NCBI RefSeq assembly: GCF_007752535.1
Contig: NZ_CP036426.1
Coordinates: 2,356,001 to 2,420,000 of the forward strand
Reading direction: 5' to 3'
DNA: 64,000 bases
Origin: Tautonia plasticadhaerens
GTDB taxonomy: Bacteria > Planctomycetota > Planctomycetia > Isosphaerales > Isosphaeraceae
Part shown: positions 1 to 11,683 of the stretch, piece by piece
Numbering within the stretch: position 1 is the first letter of the stretch
Layout: the number at the start of each line of letters is the position of its first letter
The notes under the pieces: generated by a model
Seen by the model: the letters and a program-made list of their open reading frames with translations, nothing else
Databases searched by the model: none
Told to the model about the DNA's origin: nothing
Program-made: the position numbers and the translations under genes

Positions 1-1248
1 CGCGTCGGCGAGGCGGTCGACCTGGCCCTCGTCGTTGTAGATGTGGGTGGAGAAGCGGAGCCCGTTCCATTCCGCGCCGGGGAGGACCTTGACGACCAGG
101 TCGAACTCGCGGAGCAGCCGGCCGGCGACCTCGGCGTTGTCGCCCCGATCGAGCCTGTAGGAGGCGATGCCCGAGGACAGGGAGGGGGCGGTCGGCGAGA
201 GGGGGGTCAGCCCGGGGATCGGGTCGAGCCGGTCGCGGAGATGGGCGTTGAGGGCCCGGCATCGGGCCTCGACGACGTCCCGGCCGATCGCCTCGAGGAA
301 GGCGAGGGCGGTGCCGTGGCCGAGGATCGTCGCCACGTTCCTCGTCCCCGAGGAGGCGGTATAGGCCAAGTCTCCGGAGTGCAGCGCGGCGGGTCGGATG
401 CGATCCCTCACCTCGGGGCGGAGGTAGAGCAGTCCGCTGCCCTTGGGGGCGAGCGCCCACTTGTGGCTGCTGGAGGCGTAGGTGTCGACGCCGAGGGCCC
501 GGACGTCGACGGCGAGCATGCCGGGGGCCTGGGCGCCGTCGCAACAGAGGAGGATGCCCCGGGGGCGGGTCAGCTCGGCGGCGATCCGGGCCAGGGGGAG
601 CACGAGGCCGGTGATCGTCTCCACGTGGCTGAGGCTGAAGATCCGGGTCGCCGGGCTGAGGTGTTCCGCGATCCGCTGGAGGATCTCCGACTCGTCCCCG
701 GGGGGGGCGGGCAGCGAGCAGGTGGCGACCCGGGCCCCGCGTTGCTCGGCGACGTGCTGCCAGCCGACCACGCCGCCGGGGTGCTCGCGGTCGGTGGTGA
801 GGATCTCGTCACCGGGGCGGAGTTCGTGGGCGATCCCCTCGGCGACCCAGTTCATGCCCTCGGTGGTGTTGCTCGTGAGGATCACCTCCCCGTCGCCGGC
901 GCCGAGGAACGAGGCGGCGAGCGACCGGACGGCCTCCATCTTCGAGCCGACCGGCCCGAAGACCATGTTGGCCGGATTCCCCTCGATCTCGAGCAGGGCC
1001 TCGGAGACGGCCGAGAGCACGACCCGGGGGCAGGCGCCGAGGGTCCCGGTGTTCAGGTAGGCGACGCCGGGGTGCAGGGAGAATTCGCGGCGGACGCGGG
1101 CCCAGCGGTCCCGGTCGTCGGCCGAGGAGCGGAGGTCGTCGGCGAGTGCCCGGAGCCCGTCGCCGATCGGCCCGCCGTCGCCGAGGGCCGACGGGGGGGC
1201 GGCCAGGCCTGCGGAGGCGAGGCTGAGGACGAAGTCGCGTCGTCGCAT
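1..1248 (-). CDS. Class V aminotransferase (isopenicillin-N epimerase / cysteine desulfurase-like), partial
   Basis: This is a fold-type I PLP enzyme of the aminotransferase class V family; the exact substrate cannot be read. The ATG at 1248 is followed by 416 sense codons, and the C-terminus is lost at the window edge. The N-terminus reads MRRRDFVLSLASAGLAA, a twin-arginine-like signal, so the enzyme may be exported. The segment GVAYLNTGTLGACP is the usual start of the fold, and SSHKW carries the likely Schiff-base lysine (about K263) followed by APKGSGLLYL. Other family features visible are the early SNTTEGMNWV turn and DGAQAPG (the Asp that contacts the PLP pyridine nitrogen). It lies upstream of and divergent from nothing obvious; the next gene (DUF1559) is on the same strand, 94 bp away. 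The family is certain; the epimerase label is only the nearest subgroup. Confidence 0.9.
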   Translation of the reverse strand, partial: MRRRDFVLSLASAGLAAPPSALGDGGPIGDGLRALADDLRSSADDRDRWARVRREFSLHPGVAYLNTGTLGACPRVVLSAVSEALLEIEGNPANMVFGPVGSKMEAVRSLAASFLGAGDGEVILTSNTTEGMNWVAEGIAHELRPGDEILTTDREHPGGVVGWQHVAEQRGARVATCSLPAPPGDESEILQRIAEHLSPATRIFSLSHVETITGLVLPLARIAAELTRPRGILLCCDGAQAPGMLAVDVRALGVDTYASSSHKWALAPKGSGLLYLRPEVRDRIRPAALHSGDLAYTASSGTRNVATILGHGTALAFLEAIGRDVVEARCRALNAHLRDRLDPIPGLTPLSPTAPSLSSGIASYRLDRGDNAEVAGRLLREFDLVVKVLPGAEWNGLRFSTHIYNDEGQVDRLADA

Positions 1249-1342
1249 CGGCGCGTGTCCCTCGAGAAGCGTGGGAGGCCCTGAGTCCGACGGTCCCGGT
1301 CCCCCCGGGCGGGAGGGGACCGAGGCCCGGGGGAGTCCGGGG

Positions 1343-2413
1343 TCAGTACTGGTCGGCGCTGAGGACCTCGCCACCCTTGCGGGTCGAGAGGGCCTGATAC
1401 ACGCCGAAGCGGGCGCCGGGGGCGAGGGAGTAGATCGGGGGGTTGCCGGTGGCCACGAGCCCGGCGGGGACGCAGTTGTTGGCGGTGTCGATCGGCCACG
1501 AGTCGATCGTGTTCTTGATGAACCGGACCGAGCCGTCGCAGAAGGCGAAGTTGCAGCCGCCGGGGTGTTCGCTCGTCGCCGACACGATGAACGCCGCGGC
1601 GCCGTTGGGCAGCCGATTGCACGTCTCGAGCGTCTGGTGGGGGTTGGGCGGGTACATGGCGTTCTGCATCGTGTCCCCGTAGTTGCCGGCCACCCACCAA
1701 TGGAAGCAGTCCTTGTCGGCCTGGCTGAGTCGGCCGTAGACCGACTCGCCGAAGGCGAGGGTGTTGCTCGTGCCGTCCCGGATGTCGGACATCTTGGTCG
1801 AGCTCTCGACGTAGATGACTCCCATCGCGTTCTGCTTCAGGGCTCCCCAGTTGGGGATGCTCGCGGGGTTGCCGCCGCGGGGCGGGGTGACCCAGGGGCC
1901 GCAGAGGGCCCGATAGCTGGTCAGCCCGACCTTGAAGGCGGGGCGGGTCGCCGTCCCGAAGTCGCCGACGCCGGACCGGGTCCAGCGGTCGTTCCCCTCG
2001 GAGACCTCCGGGTCGCTCGGGCAGTTCAAGGCCGAGGCCTTGAAGGCCATCGCCGTGTCATTGGCCTGGTACGAATAATAGCGGAGATCCTGGTTATAGG
2101 CGTTATAGATATTCTGCTGCTCGAGGAACGGCATCAGGCCGATAAGGCAGCCGCGCTCCCAGGTCAGATTGCCGGGGCCCCCGGAGGTGTTGAAGTAGCC
2201 GCCGATCGGCATGGCTCCGTTTGTATCCATATAATTATGAATAGCCAGGCCGAGCTGCTTGAGGTTGTTGGTGCACTGGGACCGCCGGGCGGCCTCGCGG
2301 GCGGCCTGGACGGCGGGCAGCAGCAGGGCGATCAACACGCCGATGATGGCGATGACCACCAGCAGCTCGATCAGCGTGAAGCCCCGGGTGGGGGTGTGAT
2401 GCGCGACCTTCAT
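1343..2413 (-). CDS. DUF1559 domain protein with prepilin-type N-terminus
   Basis: This is a pseudopilin-like surface or secretion-associated protein of 356 aa, typical of Planctomycetes, where such proteins occur in large paralogous sets. The start at 2413 is chosen because it puts a prepilin-peptidase site near the N-terminus: HTPTRGFTLIELLVVIAIIG, followed by a hydrophobic helix and AVQAAREAARRSQC. The C-terminus carries the family's H-X9-DG signature (HPGGCNFAFCDGSVRFIK). It should be cleaved after the Gly before FTLIE and anchored by its N-terminal helix. A small lipoprotein gene lies 128 bp upstream on the same strand, a common pairing in this phylum. The biochemical role of the family is unknown. 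Confidence 0.95.
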   Translation of the reverse strand: MKVAHHTPTRGFTLIELLVVIAIIGVLIALLLPAVQAAREAARRSQCTNNLKQLGLAIHNYMDTNGAMPIGGYFNTSGGPGNLTWERGCLIGLMPFLEQQNIYNAYNQDLRYYSYQANDTAMAFKASALNCPSDPEVSEGNDRWTRSGVGDFGTATRPAFKVGLTSYRALCGPWVTPPRGGNPASIPNWGALKQNAMGVIYVESSTKMSDIRDGTSNTLAFGESVYGRLSQADKDCFHWWVAGNYGDTMQNAMYPPNPHQTLETCNRLPNGAAAFIVSATSEHPGGCNFAFCDGSVRFIKNTIDSWPIDTANNCVPAGLVATGNPPIYSLAPGARFGVYQALSTRKGGEVLSADQY

Positions 2414-2541
2414 GGCGGCAACTCCCGGATCGGGATGGGACGGGACACGACCGAAACAGAGGAAAGCGGAATCCGCGAGGATGTGCGTCGAGCGACGAGG
2501 AGTGGGATTTCGGCCGGGGCCGACGGGCCCGAGGGGGAGGC

Positions 2542-2748
2542 TCATTTCGGCGGCTGGGTCTTCTCGAACTCGCCCTGGCCGGGCGTAGCGCCCCCCTCGG
2601 GGGAGCCGAACGGATTCTGGACGTAGGCCCTCGTCTCCTCGGCCGAGGTGCTCTCGGGGACCTCCGCCCGGTCCGAACAGCCGAGGGGGGAGGCCGCGAG
2701 CCCGAGGGCGAGGAGGAGACGACCCCAGAACAAATTACGACTCTTCAT
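2542..2748 (-). CDS. Small lipoprotein
   Basis: This encodes a 68-aa lipoprotein. The start at 2748 gives MKSRNLFWGRLLLALGLAAS followed by a lipobox (SPLGC), so the mature protein would begin at Cys and be only about 46 residues, rich in Glu, Pro and Gly. An upstream in-frame start at 2793 would bury the signal and was rejected. It precedes the DUF1559 gene on the same strand and probably shares its transcript. Similar tiny lipoproteins beside DUF1559 genes are common in Planctomycetes; no function can be given. Confidence 0.8.
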   Translation of the reverse strand: MKSRNLFWGRLLLALGLAASPLGCSDRAEVPESTSAEETRAYVQNPFGSPEGGATPGQGEFEKTQPPK

Positions 2749-3044
2749 ATCTAAGAATCCTTCGCGACGCGACGATCCGGCCGGAGCAACCACACCCGCC
2801 TCGGGGCGGGACGTCGAGCCCGCGACTCAATTTCGTACGACCGCGGGTGTCGGGTGTCAAGCGTATTCCATCCGTCGAGCGGCCCCGATCGGACGCCGGG
2901 CCCCCCGTCGCGTGCCTCGGGCCATCGCCCCCCGCACCGGCCCGGGGCCACACCCACCAAGATAACCACGGATTCCCGCATTGACACACAAATTTTCACG
3001 CATAAATAAGCTCACTAGCCCGGTCGGCCACGTCGGCGGCACGC

Positions 3045-5333
<2,289 letters not shown>

Positions 5334-5720
5334 GCCGCTTGCCCCCCGGGCCGTCGCGTCGTCGGTGGTTCTCGCAGGTCGGATCCCGGGCCGCGCTCGG
5401 CCCCCCTCGGGGCGCGGATGCGCCGGACTCCGGCAGGCGTCATCACGCTCGAATCCGGCTCGCGTCCCGCGTCCGGTCGCCGAGGGTCGCCGGCGGGCTG
5501 GTCGTCGCCCCCGCTGCCTAGACTTCGAAAAAACCGGGTAGGGGGCGAAGTCTCGCCCTCGAGAGGCCCACGGCCCCCCTAGAATATCGGCATCGGCCGT
5601 CGAATCGGGGGAGGCGGGCCCGGCGACGCGACGCGATCGGATGATTCGGATCTTACCAGTCGACGGCGACCGGGGGCCAGCGTCGGCCCCCCTCGCCCGG
5701 ACCCGGGAGCGAGCGAGACC
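5334..5720. promoter_or_regulatory. Divergent intergenic region between kinase and WD40 genes
   Basis: This 387-bp stretch separates two divergently transcribed genes and must hold promoters for both. There is a short AT-richer patch (gacttcgaaaaaaccggg near 5521-5538). I see no convincing coding sequence, RNA gene or clear -35/-10 pair. Confidence 0.4.
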
Positions 5721-8700
5721 ATGGCCGCCCGACGAGCGATCGACCCGAGACCCGGCCCCGGATCCGGCATCGGTGGGAGGGGTGCGGGGCTCGCCTCCTT
5801 CCTGATCGTGGGCCTGCTCGCCGTCGCCTCGGGGGCCCAGGATCCGGGGGCGCCGCCGGACGAGCCGATCCTGAGGACGGAGGCGGGCGGCCCGTCGGGG
5901 CCGGTGATGGGGCTGGCCTTCTCGCCCGACGGCCGGACGCTCTACGAGGGGGGCTGGGACAAGGTCGTCCGGGTCTGGGCCCGGGACCCGGAGGCCGGGC
6001 GATTCGAGGCGGACCCGGCGGCGACCTACCGGGTGCCGGTCGGGCCGGGCTCCGAGGGGGCGATCAACGCGATCGCCCTCTCCGACGACGGCCGGTGGCT
6101 GGCCGCCGCCGGCAGCGCGGTGGTCCGGGGGGGGGCCGGGTTCCGCCGGGCCGGGCTGATGATCCCGGGCGAGGCGATGACCGACGCCATGCGGCTCGAC
6201 CGGGGCACGATCCTCGTCTTCGACACCCGGTCCCGGCCCCGGGCCGCCCGCCAGCTCCGGGGCCACCTCGGGCCGGTCCTCGGCCTCGCCTTCGCCCCGT
6301 CGTCGGCCGACGGGGGGCCGCCCGCGCTCGTCTCGGTCGCCCGGGAGGGGGATCCGGGCGGGGACCTCGGCGCGTTGCGGCTCTGGGACCTGGGATCGGG
6401 GGAGGAACTCGCCTCCGTCGCCGTCGACCCGCTGAACATCCCCGCGCTGGCCGCCTGGCGATCGGGCCCCGGCCCCCGGCAGGTCCGGGCCGCCCTGGCC
6501 TCCGACGACGGGACCCTGCGGATCTGGGATCCCGGCGCGGCCCCCGACCGCCTGGTCGCCGTGGCCGACGGCCGGTTCAACCGGGCGGTCTCCCGGGACG
6601 ACCGGGCCGATCGGCTCGTGACCGGGAGCTTCGACGCGGCCACCAACTCCGGCCGGCTCCGGACCTGGTCCCTCGGGGCCGACGCCAGGCCGGTCGAGGA
6701 CGGCCGCCTCCGGCTCGTGCCGGGGGAGGGGGACCGGGGGGGCTTCCTGATCCCGAGGGCGGTCGCCCCGTGCCCGTCCCGGCCGGGGGGCCCGGCCGAC
6801 CTGGCGGCGGTGGTCGTCCTGCGGGATCCGGGACGGGCCCCGGGGCCCGGCGACCGGATGGAGTACCGGCTCCGGCTCGTCGACCTGGCCCCGACCCCGG
6901 ACGGGGTCGCCCGGGTCCGCAAGGAGGTCCGGCTCTGGGCGTTCTCGGCCGAGCCGCCGAGCCTGGCCGTCTCCCCGGCCGGCGACCGCCTCGCGGTGGC
7001 GGGGAACGCGTCGCGGGCGATCGTCGTCTTCGAGGTCGCCGACCTGCTCCGGGGGGAGACGAGGCCCCAGTTGCTCCGGGGTTCGGGAATGCCGATCGGC
7101 GACGCGGCGTTCGTCCGGCGGGGGGAAGACTGGGGGCTCCGGGTCGACCCGACGCCCCCCGGGGGGATCGGCGAACCGCCCCGGCCCCCCGAAGCAGGCT
7201 CGCTCGTGCTCGACCCGGGCCGACGCCGCCTGGACGCCGGACTCGACGGCTGGGTGCCGAGCGTGCCGGACGTGTCGGGCTGGGAGATCCGCCACGCCGT
7301 CGGCGGCCGGGATGCGCAGGGCGAACGGGTCGGGGGCTGGGTCGAGGTCTCCCGGGCGGGCGATCCCCCCCGCCGGATCGACCTGGAGCCGGGCCACACC
7401 CTGACCGCCCTGGCCCTGCGGCCCCCGACGCCGCCGATCGACGCGCCGATCGTCGCGATCGCCTCGGAGCGGTCGGGGGAGCCGTCGCTGTCGCTCTTCG
7501 AGGGGGGGGCGGGCGAACGGTTCCGCCGGCTCACCGGGCATGCGGGCCGGATCACCGCCCTGCGGTTCTCCGGGGACGGGAGGCTGCTGGCCTCCGCCGC
7601 CGAGGACCGGACCGCCTGCGTCTGGGGCCTGATCGACCTCGACCGGACGATCGGCCGACGCGGGAGGCTGCCGGGCCTGGCCGTCACCGAACGGGACGGC
7701 GGGCTGGTCGTCTCCGGGGTCGAGCCCGGGACCGAGGCCGCCGGCCGGCTGGGGGAGGGGGACGAGGTGCTCGGCCTGGTCCGGGACGGAGGCCTCGACG
7801 CCCAGGGCTCGCTCTTCTCGTTCTTCAACGAGGTGTCGATGATCCGCCCCGGCGACCCGGTCACGCTCCGGGTCCGGCCCGAGGGGGCGGAGGCCCGGGA
7901 CGTGACGCTCGGGGTCGGGCAGGCGGTGGACGAACGCAAGCCGCTCTTTTCGCTGTTCCTGGCGGGGACGGAGGGGCGGGGTGAGCCCGGCTGGATCGCC
8001 TGGAACCCGCTCGGGCCGTACGACTCCAGCGGCCAGGAGGCCGAGCGGCGGCTTGGCTGGCACTTCAACACGGGGGACCCCGCCGCGCCGACCCGGTTCG
8101 CCCAGGCCGACCAGTTCCCGGAATTCCGCCGGGAGGGGCTGGTCGGCGAATTGCTCGAACGGGCCGCGCTGCCCCCCGTGGCCGAGGCGGCCCCGCTGCC
8201 CCGCCCCGGGCTGGCGATCGCGCTCGACGTGCCGGAGCAGGAAGGGGACGACCTGCCGATCGTCCGACTCCGGCCGACGACGCTGCGGCTCGTCCTGCTC
8301 GACGAGGCGGTCGGGCCCGGGCAGGTGGCCCGGGTCGAGTGGTCGATCGACGGGAGTCCCGCTCGCGAGATGGCCCCGGACGGGCCGAGGGGCTGGGTCG
8401 CCGCCCTCGACGGGGCCGGCTGGGGGCGAGGCCCGCACGCGATCCGGGCCGTCCTGCACACCCGGGAGGCCACCCCCCAGGCGTTCGAGGCGATCCGGGA
8501 GGTCCGGTATCTGCCCCCGGCGCCGGTCGTCGCGATCGAAGGCCCGGCGCAGCGGGTCGTCGACCGTCCCGAATACGAGTTCCGGGCCTCGGTCGACCCC
8601 CGGGGGGGCCCGGCGACCGTGCGGCTGGTCCACCGGGTCGGCGACGAGGTGAGGGCGGAGCGGGCCTGGCGATCGGGCGAGCCGATCCCCGTCGAGCAGC

Positions 8701-11267
8701 CGATCACGCTGGCCGAGGGGGTGAACACGATCGAGCTGGTCGCCGTCAACGACGGGGCGATCGAGGGCCTGGAGGGGTTCGAGACGGCCGACCCGGCTCC
8801 CGTGGTGGTCGTCTACGACCGCCGGGAGGTCCCGCCGCCGACGATCACGCTGGACCCCGTCTCGACGGCCGACGGCCCGTCGCCGTCGATCGTCGGGGGA
8901 CGGCCCACGGTCGACCGGTCTCGCATCGTCATCTCGGCATCGATCAGATCGGACGAGCCGATCGATCGGGCCGAGTGGAGCCGGGCGGGGGGGGAGTGGC
9001 GGGGGCTGAACCCGGTCCCGGGCGTGCCGGGCTCCTACCGGCTCGAGGCCGACCTGGAGCCGGGCCCGAACGCGATCCGGGTGCGGGCGAAGTCGGCGGA
9101 CAGCGACTTCTCCGAGGCGAGGGCCGAGGTCGCGTTCGTCCCCCCCGTGCCGGAGGTGGTGGACCTGCTCCTGGATCCCCCCGGGCCGGTCCTGGTCGTC
9201 GCCCCCGACCGGGATCCCCCCCGGATCCGGCTCTCCGGGAGGCTGGTCCTCGGCGCCGACCCGTTCCCCTTCGGGGCGACCGTGATCGTCAACGGCGAGG
9301 CGCTCGCCGAACCGCCCGAGGTCGACGCCGGGGCGGGGACGCTGTCGGCCGAGGTGCCGATCCGGCCGGGGGAGAACGTGATCCGGGTCCGGCTCGGCAA
9401 CGAGTGGGGGGGGGCCTGGTCGGGCGACCCGCTGGTCGTCTCGTGCCGGAGGCCGCCGGAGGTCCGGGGGGTCGCGCACTCCGAGGTCGGCGACGAGCCG
9501 GTCGTCGACGTGACCGCCAAGGTCGCCTCCCCGCCGGGGCTGCCGGTCACCCGGGCCGTGATCCGGGTCGAGGGGGAGGGCCCCGGCCTCCCGGCCCGGA
9601 TGATCGAAGACGTCTCGATCGAGCCCGAGGCGGAAGGCTCGTGGACGATCTCGGCGGCGAGGGTCCCGATCTCGCTCGGGGGGAACGCGATCAGCGTCCT
9701 CGCCTGGAATGCCGACGGCCGGTCCCCCGAGCCCGGCCGGGCGGGGAGGGTCGTCTACGAGGCACCGCCGCCGAGCCCCCCCCGGGTCACGATCCTCCGA
9801 CCGGGACGGGACGCGACCGAGCGGGTGGACCGGGCCCGGGTCACCTTCGAGGTCCGCTCCGACGACCCGATCCGGTCCGCCCGGCTGATCCGGATCCGGA
9901 CCGAGGCCGAGCACGAGACGCTGATCGAGGCCGACCCGGCCGGGGCCGTCCGGGAGGCCGGGGGGGGCGTCTCGCTCCGGGTCGACGGGGAGATCGGCCT
10001 GGGGCCCGGGGCGAACCTGCTCCGGGTCGAGGCGACGACCGACCGGGGCGCGACGGGCTCGGCCGACGTGAGCATCGGCTACATCCCGCCCCCGGCCCGG
10101 GTCGAGGTCGTCGGGATCGAGCCGAAGCGGGGGGGCGGCGAGCCGTTGCGGCCGGCCGCGGGCCCCGACAACCGCGTCTCCTTCCCCGGGCCGATGGCAA
10201 CGGGCCAGGGCTGGCTGGTCGGCCGGGTCTCCTGGGCCGACGAGGAGATGCTCCGGACTCACGAGGCGACCCGGGCCCGGATCTGGGTCAACCGGTTCCC
10301 GCAGTCGCTGGCGACGCTCCGGCCGGTGGAGGGGGAGCCGCTGGTCCGGGAGTTCCGGGCCGAAGTCGTCTTCAGCCGGGAGGAGAACGACGTGTCCGTC
10401 GAGCTGCCCGGGGTGCCGCTGGACGAGGCCGACCGCCCGTCGTTCCGGGTCTCGTGCGAGGTCCCGGAGGAGCGGCAGCGGCTGCACCTGCTGATCGTCG
10501 GCACGGGGCAGGGGGACCGGGAGGCGCTTCGAGGCCGGGCGCTGGAGGCCCTGCACGCCTCGCCTCATCCCGACGCCCCGGGGGACCCGGACCGGTTCCG
10601 GACCCCGGCGTTCCTGGACGGCGTCGTCTACGGCCCGCTGCTCGACGACGTGAGGATCATGGAGCTGGTCTACCAGCTCGACCGGATCCGGAGGGAGGTG
10701 GACCTGGGGCTCGCGCTGGCCGACCGGCCGATCGACGTGGTGGCGGTCTATTTCCAGGGCAACGCCTGGGTGGAGGGGGAGCACGCCTACTTCGGCCTGA
10801 GGCGGGGCAACGGCCGGGGCCGCCCCGAGTCGGTCTCGCTCGACTTCCTGGCCGACCAGTTCGCCGAGAGCCGGGGGTTCCAGCTCTTCCTGATCGACTC
10901 CCGGCGGCCGATCGAGGCCGGGTCGCCGACGATCACCGGGGTGGTGGGGGACTACCCGCCCGACCGGTGGCCCCCCTCGGAGCATGTCCACCACGTCGGC
11001 ATCCTGAACCAGACGTGGTGGCACGAGACCGACGACGGGCCCCCGGCCGAGCCCGGGAACGAGGCCACGCTGACCGCCTCCCTCGAGCAGGCCGTCGCCC
11101 AGGGCGGGCAGCTCGGCGACGTGGCGACCTACCTGCGCCGGGGGCTCGACCAGCTCCGCGAGCGGTTCGAGAACGTCACCCTCGAGGAGCACCTCCCCGA
11201 ACCCCTGGCCGACCTGAACCTCGGCCGGGCGTCGGCGAGCCCCCCAGGGTCGGCGATCGACGACTGA
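5721..11267 (+). CDS. Giant WD40 - PDZ-like - beta-sandwich protein with degenerate caspase-like C-terminus
   Basis: This encodes an 1848-aa protein. An N-terminal signal peptide (LASFLIVGLLAVASGAQ) predicts export. Residues about 50-640 form WD40 blades (VMGLAFSPDGRTLYEGGWDK, TALRFSGDGRLLASAAED). A PDZ-like segment at about 650-745 contains VSGVEPGTEAAGRLGEGDEV. About 860-1560 is a series of beta-sandwich (Ig/FN3-like) repeats. From about 1586 a caspase/peptidase C14-like fold begins with RLHLLIVGTGQGDREALRGR. Where active members have Gly-His-Gly this protein has YFQGNAW (about 1676), and where the catalytic Cys is expected it has LFLIDSRRP (about 1720), so the protease dyad appears lost. 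The gene is divergent from the kinase/FGE gene, which suggests a shared sensing role. It could be a scaffold; no catalytic role can be claimed. Confidence 0.85.
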   Translation: MAARRAIDPRPGPGSGIGGRGAGLASFLIVGLLAVASGAQDPGAPPDEPILRTEAGGPSGPVMGLAFSPDGRTLYEGGWDKVVRVWARDPEAGRFEADPAATYRVPVGPGSEGAINAIALSDDGRWLAAAGSAVVRGGAGFRRAGLMIPGEAMTDAMRLDRGTILVFDTRSRPRAARQLRGHLGPVLGLAFAPSSADGGPPALVSVAREGDPGGDLGALRLWDLGSGEELASVAVDPLNIPALAAWRSGPGPRQVRAALASDDGTLRIWDPGAAPDRLVAVADGRFNRAVSRDDRADRLVTGSFDAATNSGRLRTWSLGADARPVEDGRLRLVPGEGDRGGFLIPRAVAPCPSRPGGPADLAAVVVLRDPGRAPGPGDRMEYRLRLVDLAPTPDGVARVRKEVRLWAFSAEPPSLAVSPAGDRLAVAGNASRAIVVFEVADLLRGETRPQLLRGSGMPIGDAAFVRRGEDWGLRVDPTPPGGIGEPPRPPEAGSLVLDPGRRRLDAGLDGWVPSVPDVSGWEIRHAVGGRDAQGERVGGWVEVSRAGDPPRRIDLEPGHTLTALALRPPTPPIDAPIVAIASERSGEPSLSLFEGGAGERFRRLTGHAGRITALRFSGDGRLLASAAEDRTACVWGLIDLDRTIGRRGRLPGLAVTERDGGLVVSGVEPGTEAAGRLGEGDEVLGLVRDGGLDAQGSLFSFFNEVSMIRPGDPVTLRVRPEGAEARDVTLGVGQAVDERKPLFSLFLAGTEGRGEPGWIAWNPLGPYDSSGQEAERRLGWHFNTGDPAAPTRFAQADQFPEFRREGLVGELLERAALPPVAEAAPLPRPGLAIALDVPEQEGDDLPIVRLRPTTLRLVLLDEAVGPGQVARVEWSIDGSPAREMAPDGPRGWVAALDGAGWGRGPHAIRAVLHTREATPQAFEAIREVRYLPPAPVVAIEGPAQRVVDRPEYEFRASVDPRGGPATVRLVHRVGDEVRAERAWRSGEPIPVEQPITLAEGVNTIELVAVNDGAIEGLEGFETADPAPVVVVYDRREVPPPTITLDPVSTADGPSPSIVGGRPTVDRSRIVISASIRSDEPIDRAEWSRAGGEWRGLNPVPGVPGSYRLEADLEPGPNAIRVRAKSADSDFSEARAEVAFVPPVPEVVDLLLDPPGPVLVVAPDRDPPRIRLSGRLVLGADPFPFGATVIVNGEALAEPPEVDAGAGTLSAEVPIRPGENVIRVRLGNEWGGAWSGDPLVVSCRRPPEVRGVAHSEVGDEPVVDVTAKVASPPGLPVTRAVIRVEGEGPGLPARMIEDVSIEPEAEGSWTISAARVPISLGGNAISVLAWNADGRSPEPGRAGRVVYEAPPPSPPRVTILRPGRDATERVDRARVTFEVRSDDPIRSARLIRIRTEAEHETLIEADPAGAVREAGGGVSLRVDGEIGLGPGANLLRVEATTDRGATGSADVSIGYIPPPARVEVVGIEPKRGGGEPLRPAAGPDNRVSFPGPMATGQGWLVGRVSWADEEMLRTHEATRARIWVNRFPQSLATLRPVEGEPLVREFRAEVVFSREENDVSVELPGVPLDEADRPSFRVSCEVPEERQRLHLLIVGTGQGDREALRGRALEALHASPHPDAPGDPDRFRTPAFLDGVVYGPLLDDVRIMELVYQLDRIRREVDLGLALADRPIDVVAVYFQGNAWVEGEHAYFGLRRGNGRGRPESVSLDFLADQFAESRGFQLFLIDSRRPIEAGSPTITGVVGDYPPDRWPPSEHVHHVGILNQTWWHETDDGPPAEPGNEATLTASLEQAVAQGGQLGDVATYLRRGLDQLRERFENVTLEEHLPEPLADLNLGRASASPPGSAIDD

Positions 11268-11683
11268 TCCCGCATCGCCCGGGACACCTGCCCTCGGGTC
11301 GTCGGGGTGGTCGGAGCCTCGACGGCGAGGCCCCGGCCATCCGAGGCGGGACGATCCCGCTCGACCCGACCGCGGGGCTTGGGGCCGGCGGGGCGTGGGG
11401 CCGGCACGACCCGGGCTTCGGGCACGACCCCGAGAATTCCTCCATTCCGACGCCCGGTGTGCCGATCTCCCCGGTATTCGGTTGTGCTCACTCGTGCGAA
11501 GCCGTGCGGACCGCGTTGGATGCACGCAGGGCCGCCCGAGGGAAGGCCGATCGGTATCCCGGCCCCGGGGCGCGACGCCGGGCAACCGGGAGACGCCGGT
11601 CGGGCCGGCCTCGGGGCCGGTGGCCCCGGTGACCGGGGGCGGATCGGACGGCGGCGAAGCCGCTCGGCTTCAAGGAGGGATCC
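11268..11683. other. Intergenic region before the barrel-protein gene
   Basis: This is 416 bp without a convincing gene. It ends with a good Shine-Dalgarno (AAGGAGG at about 11671-11677) for the gene at 11684. A moderately AT-rich patch at about 11440-11490 may hold a promoter, but no clear consensus pair is visible. Confidence 0.4.

Noticed and set aside
2749-3044. Possible short genes upstream of the lipoprotein
   Set aside because: Several short frames exist but none has a ribosome site or protein-like composition; the region is treated as intergenic.
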